NCBI GenBank assembly: GCA_023417635.1
Contig: JAEZFF010000015.1
Span: 1 to 16,409 of the forward strand
DNA: 16,409 nucleotides
Direction: 5' to 3'
From: Bacillota bacterium
GTDB taxonomy: Bacteria > Bacillota > Clostridia > Oscillospirales > Acutalibacteraceae
The notes under the pieces are model-generated. The model searched no databases and was not told the DNA's origin. It was given only the letters and a program-made list of their open reading frames with translations. Shown piece by piece: positions 13,159 through 16,409 of the stretch (its first letter is position 1; the number at the start of each line of letters is the position of its first letter). A program made the position numbers and the translations under genes.

Positions 13159-15303
13159 TTATTTCTTTTGCGAATTTCCGAAAAGGTAAAGCGAACCGCT
13201 TTGGGCACTGGAGGTTCCGCCATATGCGGAAGCGTCCACAAGCTTTGCATTGCTTTTTATATAAGAGGCGATGTCCGAACTCCCGCTTCCGCCGCTCATG
13301 CCGCCTTCACCCGAAAGAAGCACATAGGTGACCTTTCCTTCTGCCACAAACTGTTTGAACTGTGCCAGAGTCCATACTTTGTCGCTTCCAAGGAATCCGC
13401 CGTAAGCCACGGCAGGAAGGCCGGTGTCTACAATAAACTGGGCCACACTGTTTGCTCGCTGAGCGACAACAAGGTAACTGCCTTCTTGATAATTTTTCAC
13501 AAGGTAATTTTCCAGCGCCTGCGTAGGCTGGTCGCTGCTGGTGAAGGCTTCCTGGTTTGCCGTCATGCCCGGCGTCTTTTTGGTGGAGGCAAGCTCTGGC
13601 CCGGCATATGGCATGGTGACGTTTTCACACACATAGAGTGTTGCTGTCAACGACCAGTAAAACGAGCCAGCCAGCACGGAAACTGCTGTAAAGACTGCGG
13701 CGAGGGATGCCAGAATTTTTTTGTTGGTTAGGTGGAAACGGAAGAACGCCATCAAGACAAGGGCCGCGATGGCGCTGACCACGATGACGGGGAAAAGCGT
13801 TGTGCGAAGCGCCGCGTAGTTTGCCCAGACGTACCCTGCCGAAAACCCCGCGGAGCAGGCAGTTCCAACCGGCAGAAGCCACTGCCGCCACCCCTTGCGC
13901 TCCCGGAAAGCGCGGAACATTTCGGGGAAGCCGATGCCGACTACTCCGGCAATACCCGGAGCCATCATGCACAGGTAGTAGCGGTGGTAAAAGGAAGCAA
14001 AGCTGAAGAATACCGTCATGGTAACAAGCCAGAGGACCCAGAAAAGGAAGACACCCTGCTTTGGCGTGAGCTTCTTTTTGCGTGGCTTATGCACACAGGC
14101 AAGAATGCAGAAGAGCGCTGGCAGCAGCAGCCAGGAAGCCTGGCCGTACATACTCGGCTGGAACAAACGGAAAATTCCCGCTGCGCCGATGTCGTTTCCC
14201 ACGCCGCCCATGCCGCCGCGCAGTCCCATTCCATTCGTACGGCTTCCCCATGCGCCGCCGCTGCGGGTGAAGGATTTCCCCCTTTGGGCGCCGTTTTGAT
14301 TCCCCGGGAAATTCCTGTTTTGTGTCTGCCCGTTTTGGCCTTGCCCTGAGGGCGGCATCCCGTTGTTTGCCTGGCCATTTTGATTCGTCTGACCCCGCAT
14401 TGCAGGCGGAGCCCCGCCGCGCAGGTTTCCACGCGCGCCACCGCCCAGACTCCCGCCCATGCCGCCGCTCATCTTTTGGCCGCCAATACGCTCCATGCCG
14501 TTGTGGCCAACAATCAGCTGAAGCTCGGTGTTGTTTGTGGAGCTGCCAACATACGGACGTTCAGAAGCCGGAGTGAGGTCGACTGCGGCAGCCCAGGAAA
14601 AGGAAACCGCCGCCAAAATTACCACACTGATGCCCCCCGCCAGAAAGCGCTTCCCGAGCTTTTCCTTTGCACAGAACAGGTATACAAGGGCGACAGCGGG
14701 AAGTATGAGGTAGGCCTGCAGCATTTTCACGTTGAAGCCGATGCCGACCAGAACGGCACAAAGGAAAAGCCAGCGCCACTTTCCGGTTTCAAGAGAGCGG
14801 AAAAAGAACCATACGGCGACAAGCAGAACAAAAATCAGCTGCATGTCCATGGTGTTGTTGCGAGAAGCAACAACCACAGCGGGCGTCACCGCAAAAACAA
14901 GCGCGGCAGTCAGCCCTGCGGGGCGGCCAAAACGTTTGGACGTAAGCGTGTACATCATGGCGCTGCTTCCCGCACCGGCCAGGGCCTGCGGTAGAAGCAT
15001 AGCCCAGCCGTGGTAGCCGAAAACAAGAACGAAAAGCGCCTGCACCCACAGGGCAAGCGGCGGCTTGTCCACCGAAACAGTGCCAGCCGGGTCAAACGAG
15101 ATGAAAAAGAAGTTGTGCCAGCTTTGCGTCATGCTTTTAATTGCCGCCGCATAGTAGGCGTTGCCATAGCCAAGCTGCGAAATGGAATAAAAATTAAGAC
15201 CGAAGGAAAGCAGGACGATTCCCACAAGGGCAAAGACATACCATTTTGCTTTTGCCTTCTGTAGGAGGGGCGGCTGTGTCGCTTCCGCTGTTTTCTGGCT
15301 CAT
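13159..15303 (-). CDS. GT39-family polytopic glycosyltransferase (YkcB-like)
   Basis: A 714-residue integral membrane protein of the dolichyl/polyprenyl-phosphate sugar transferase class (GT39/PMT-like). It probably moves a sugar from a lipid-phosphate carrier to a cell-surface acceptor. The N-terminal third matches the YkcB-type pattern from memory: GNAYYAAAIKSMTQSWHNFF, then FDPAGTVSVDKPPLALW, where the acidic and lysine residues lie in the first external loop. About eleven or more hydrophobic segments follow. Residues about 274-369 form a Gly/Asn/Gln/Arg-rich low-complexity insert. The C-terminal 125 or so residues are a soluble, probably external domain with another Gly/Ser run (GGMSGGSGSSD). 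AGGAG (15313-15317) precedes ATG 15303 by 9 bases. The gene is monocistronic, with its own terminator. Donor and acceptor are unknown. Confidence 0.9.
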   Translation of the reverse strand: MSQKTAEATQPPLLQKAKAKWYVFALVGIVLLSFGLNFYSISQLGYGNAYYAAAIKSMTQSWHNFFFISFDPAGTVSVDKPPLALWVQALFVLVFGYHGWAMLLPQALAGAGSSAMMYTLTSKRFGRPAGLTAALVFAVTPAVVVASRNNTMDMQLIFVLLVAVWFFFRSLETGKWRWLFLCAVLVGIGFNVKMLQAYLILPAVALVYLFCAKEKLGKRFLAGGISVVILAAVSFSWAAAVDLTPASERPYVGSSTNNTELQLIVGHNGMERIGGQKMSGGMGGSLGGGARGNLRGGAPPAMRGQTNQNGQANNGMPPSGQGQNGQTQNRNFPGNQNGAQRGKSFTRSGGAWGSRTNGMGLRGGMGGVGNDIGAAGIFRLFQPSMYGQASWLLLPALFCILACVHKPRKKKLTPKQGVFLFWVLWLVTMTVFFSFASFYHRYYLCMMAPGIAGVVGIGFPEMFRAFRERKGWRQWLLPVGTACSAGFSAGYVWANYAALRTTLFPVIVVSAIAALVLMAFFRFHLTNKKILASLAAVFTAVSVLAGSFYWSLTATLYVCENVTMPYAGPELASTKKTPGMTANQEAFTSSDQPTQALENYLVKNYQEGSYLVVAQRANSVAQFIVDTGLPAVAYGGFLGSDKVWTLAQFKQFVAEGKVTYVLLSGEGGMSGGSGSSDIASYIKSNAKLVDASAYGGTSSAQSGSLYLFGNSQKK
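14197..14484 (-). repeat. Low-complexity Gly/Asn/Gln-rich coding insert in the GT39 protein
   Basis: Encodes about 95 residues (274-369) dominated by glycine, asparagine, glutamine and arginine. It starts with MSGGMGGSLGG and GGAPPAMRG, continues through NQNGQANNGMPPSGQGQNGQ, and ends with GMGLRGGMGGVGND. It lies between membrane-associated parts, most likely on the outer face. Composition differs sharply from the rest of the protein. The reading frame is kept throughout. Confidence 0.85.
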
Positions 15304-15365
15304 TCGTTTACACTCCTAGAAACCGGATTCGGTTTTGGCCTGCAGTTTTGTGGTTTTCACTTTAC

Positions 15366-15400
15366 TCAGAGTTTGTGGCGGTACCGTGAAGCAACTCTGA
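15366..15400. repeat. Inverted repeat upstream of GT39
   Basis: Arms TCAGAGTT (15366-15373) and AACTCTGA (15393-15400), 8 perfect pairs, with the palindrome CGGTACCG (15379-15386) inside the 19-base loop. It could be a regulator site or a leader hairpin; no T-run of terminator quality follows on either strand. Confidence 0.45.
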
Positions 15401-15510
15401 AGTTTTTGTAAAGGAAAATGCCCGCTTTCTTTTGGGTCAAGTATAAATCTGGATTCCACACGGTCACAGTTCCAACAATGGAAAATTATTATTGAATATT
15501 TTAGACATTT

Positions 15511-15540
15511 TTGTTATTATCAGTAGTAGGAGTGTATAAT
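15511..15540 (+). promoter_or_regulatory. Promoter of the second chemoreceptor gene
   Basis: -35 TTGTTA (15511-15516), an 18-base spacer and a consensus -10 TATAAT (15535-15540). Transcription would start near 15547, about 76 bases before the receptor ATG. Confidence 0.65.
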
Positions 15541-15548
15541 GTGAGGAG

Positions 15549-15602
15549 ATGACCGATTTTTCGAAGTGGCCCAAAATTTGTTGCATTGCAATTTTGAAAT
15601 GA
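15549..15602 (+). CDS. Possible 17-residue leader peptide
   Basis: A short open frame encoding MTDFSKWPKICCIAILK, ending 4 bases before the AGGAGG of the receptor gene. The GAGGAG touching its ATG is too close to serve as a ribosome binding site. The ATG lies almost at the predicted transcription start, so it would have to be translated nearly leaderless. Chance is the default explanation. Confidence 0.2.
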   Translation: MTDFSKWPKICCIAILK

Positions 15603-15622
15603 TATGAGGAGGCAAACACATT

Positions 15623-16409
15623 ATGTCTGAAAAAAATTCAAAAGGCAAAGCACGGTTTCTTTGCCTGCTGCTGCTTGGTACCGTCTTGGCGGCAATAGGC
15701 GGCATTGTGGCCATCGTTGGTCTGATTGGTACGCAGCAGTACAGCCCGGTACTTCTCGTTGTTTCCATCCTGTTCCTTGCGGCGGCTGTTGTTTTCTCCG
15801 CTTATTCCTGCACAAAGATTATGAAAACATTGTTTCAGCCGATAGCCGACATAGAAAGCACCATGAAAACTATTTCTTCCGGCAAGCTGGATGTTACGCT
15901 GCCGACGGATGCCAAAGGGCCGATGGGTCAGATGGAAAAGGAGCTTTCCGTTGTGCTTACCTATATTTACAAAGCCACCTGTACCCTAACCGATTTGCTG
16001 CAAAACCTTGGGAAAGGCAACCTGGACGCCAAGTTTGACCGAAAAGCGCAGGGCGCTTTTGCGCCGGTCATGAAATCGATGGGCGTCATTTATGACAAGC
16101 TAAACCAAACGATGGCGGACATTCAGCAAGCTTCACAGCAGGTCAACAGCAGTTCTACCCAGATAGCAAACAGTTCACAGGCGCTTGCGCAGGGTGCGAC
16201 CGAGCAGGCCGGAGCCATAGAGGAACTTTCCGCCACCATCAAAGAGGTTTCGCAGAGTTCCGACAAAAATGCGCAGCTTGCCTCCAGCGCAAACGAAGGA
16301 GTTTCGCGCATGACGGACAAACTGCAGCAGGGCAATGCCCAGATGCAGGAAATGCTTGGCGCCATGGAGAAGATTTCGCAGTCTTCCAATGAAATTGGCA
16401 ACATCATCA
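15623..16409 (+). CDS. Methyl-accepting chemotaxis protein, partial, without external sensor domain
   Basis: The reading frame is open to the window end; the first 262 residues are seen. ATG 15623 has AGGAGG 10 bases upstream. Two membrane helices (about 11-36 and 41-62) are joined by only a few residues, so there is no extracytoplasmic ligand domain. After them come two HAMP-like units about 45 residues apart, each with a G.LD turn (GKLDVTL from residue 87, GNLDAKF from residue 132). The start of a receptor signalling domain follows (ANSSQALAQGATEQAGAIEE, ATIKEVSQSS). The conserved hairpin tip would be beyond the window. Such receptors usually sense cytoplasmic or membrane-state signals. It is transcribed divergently from the GT39 gene. 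Confidence 0.9.
   Translation, partial: MSEKNSKGKARFLCLLLLGTVLAAIGGIVAIVGLIGTQQYSPVLLVVSILFLAAAVVFSAYSCTKIMKTLFQPIADIESTMKTISSGKLDVTLPTDAKGPMGQMEKELSVVLTYIYKATCTLTDLLQNLGKGNLDAKFDRKAQGAFAPVMKSMGVIYDKLNQTMADIQQASQQVNSSSTQIANSSQALAQGATEQAGAIEELSATIKEVSQSSDKNAQLASSANEGVSRMTDKLQQGNAQMQEMLGAMEKISQSSNEIGNII

Larger units (their letters stand above)
15304..15622. other. Divergent intergenic region between GT39 and the second chemoreceptor
   Basis: A 319-base region without a convincing full-length gene. It holds the GT39 ribosome binding site, an inverted repeat at 15366-15400, the receptor promoter (15511-15540) and its leader. The leader contains a 17-codon open frame and a weak hairpin (CAAAATT 15572-15578 with AATTTTG 15590-15596). 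No clear GT39 promoter was found on the minus strand. A TATACT-like -10 exists near 15440 but lacks a good -35. Confidence 0.6.

Noticed and set aside
14016..14994. Long open frames on the plus strand opposite the GT39 gene
   Set aside because: They are produced by the GC-rich, glycine-rich codons of the minus-strand gene; they have no ribosome binding site and carry Arg/Pro/Ala-rich nonsense composition.
1..16409. CRISPR arrays, insertion sequences, tRNA or rRNA genes, known riboswitch cores
   Set aside because: No regularly spaced repeats, transposase-like proteins, tRNA cloverleaf signatures, rRNA segments or recognisable riboswitch core motifs were seen on reading both strands.

Overview
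The window looks like chromosomal DNA from a motile, low-to-mid-GC member of the Clostridia (Firmicutes). Strong AGGAGG-type ribosome binding sites, sigma-A-like promoters with 17-base spacers, occasional TTG starts, a LacI-family sugar regulator, motAB and methyl-accepting chemotaxis proteins all fit. The protein style resembles Oscillospiraceae/Ruminococcaceae relatives (Ethanoligenens or Caproiciproducens type), but that placement is a guess from sequence style. No transposase, phage gene, rRNA, tRNA or CRISPR array was seen.

Left end (1-1240): a compact plus-strand operon of a short XRE-type regulator, a small membrane protein whose start overlaps the regulator's stop (TAATG), and an unrecognised soluble protein. 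It converges on malQ across a near-perfect hairpin terminator.

1236-6475, minus strand: an alpha-glucan utilisation block read lacI, glgP, malQ. GlgP (phosphorylase) and MalQ (4-alpha-glucanotransferase) together turn intracellular glycogen or maltodextrin into glucose-1-phosphate and glucose. The LacI-type regulator sits directly upstream. Good promoters can be read for lacI and for glgP. Both carry the same 10-base near-palindrome TTTTCGAGAA at positions where a bound repressor would block transcription. In the lacI leader it is the last of three 9-base tandem units. This suggests an autoregulated local repressor.

6668-8515, plus strand: motA and motB, the flagellar stator pair, with their own extended -10 promoter and a strong bidirectional terminator shared with proC.

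8637-12873, minus strand: proC (proline biosynthesis), a SARP/BTAD-type regulator whose C-terminal third looks like a GGDEF domain that has lost its signature, and a chemotaxis receptor with a large extracytoplasmic sensor. The BTAD gene has its own promoter and a hairpin-rich leader with two mutually exclusive foldings, one of which touches the ribosome binding site.

13109-16409: a GT39 (YkcB-like) polytopic glycosyltransferase with an unusual Gly/Asn/Gln-rich insert, on the minus strand with its own terminator. Divergent from it is a second chemotaxis receptor, cut by the window end, which has two membrane helices but no extracytoplasmic sensor domain. Both receptors appear to carry two HAMP-like units in series.

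Overall this is mostly ordinary chromosome: storage-glucan catabolism, motility and chemotaxis. The points most worth a second look are the LacI operator architecture, the BTAD plus degenerate-GGDEF protein with its leader RNA, and the unassigned three-gene module at the left end.
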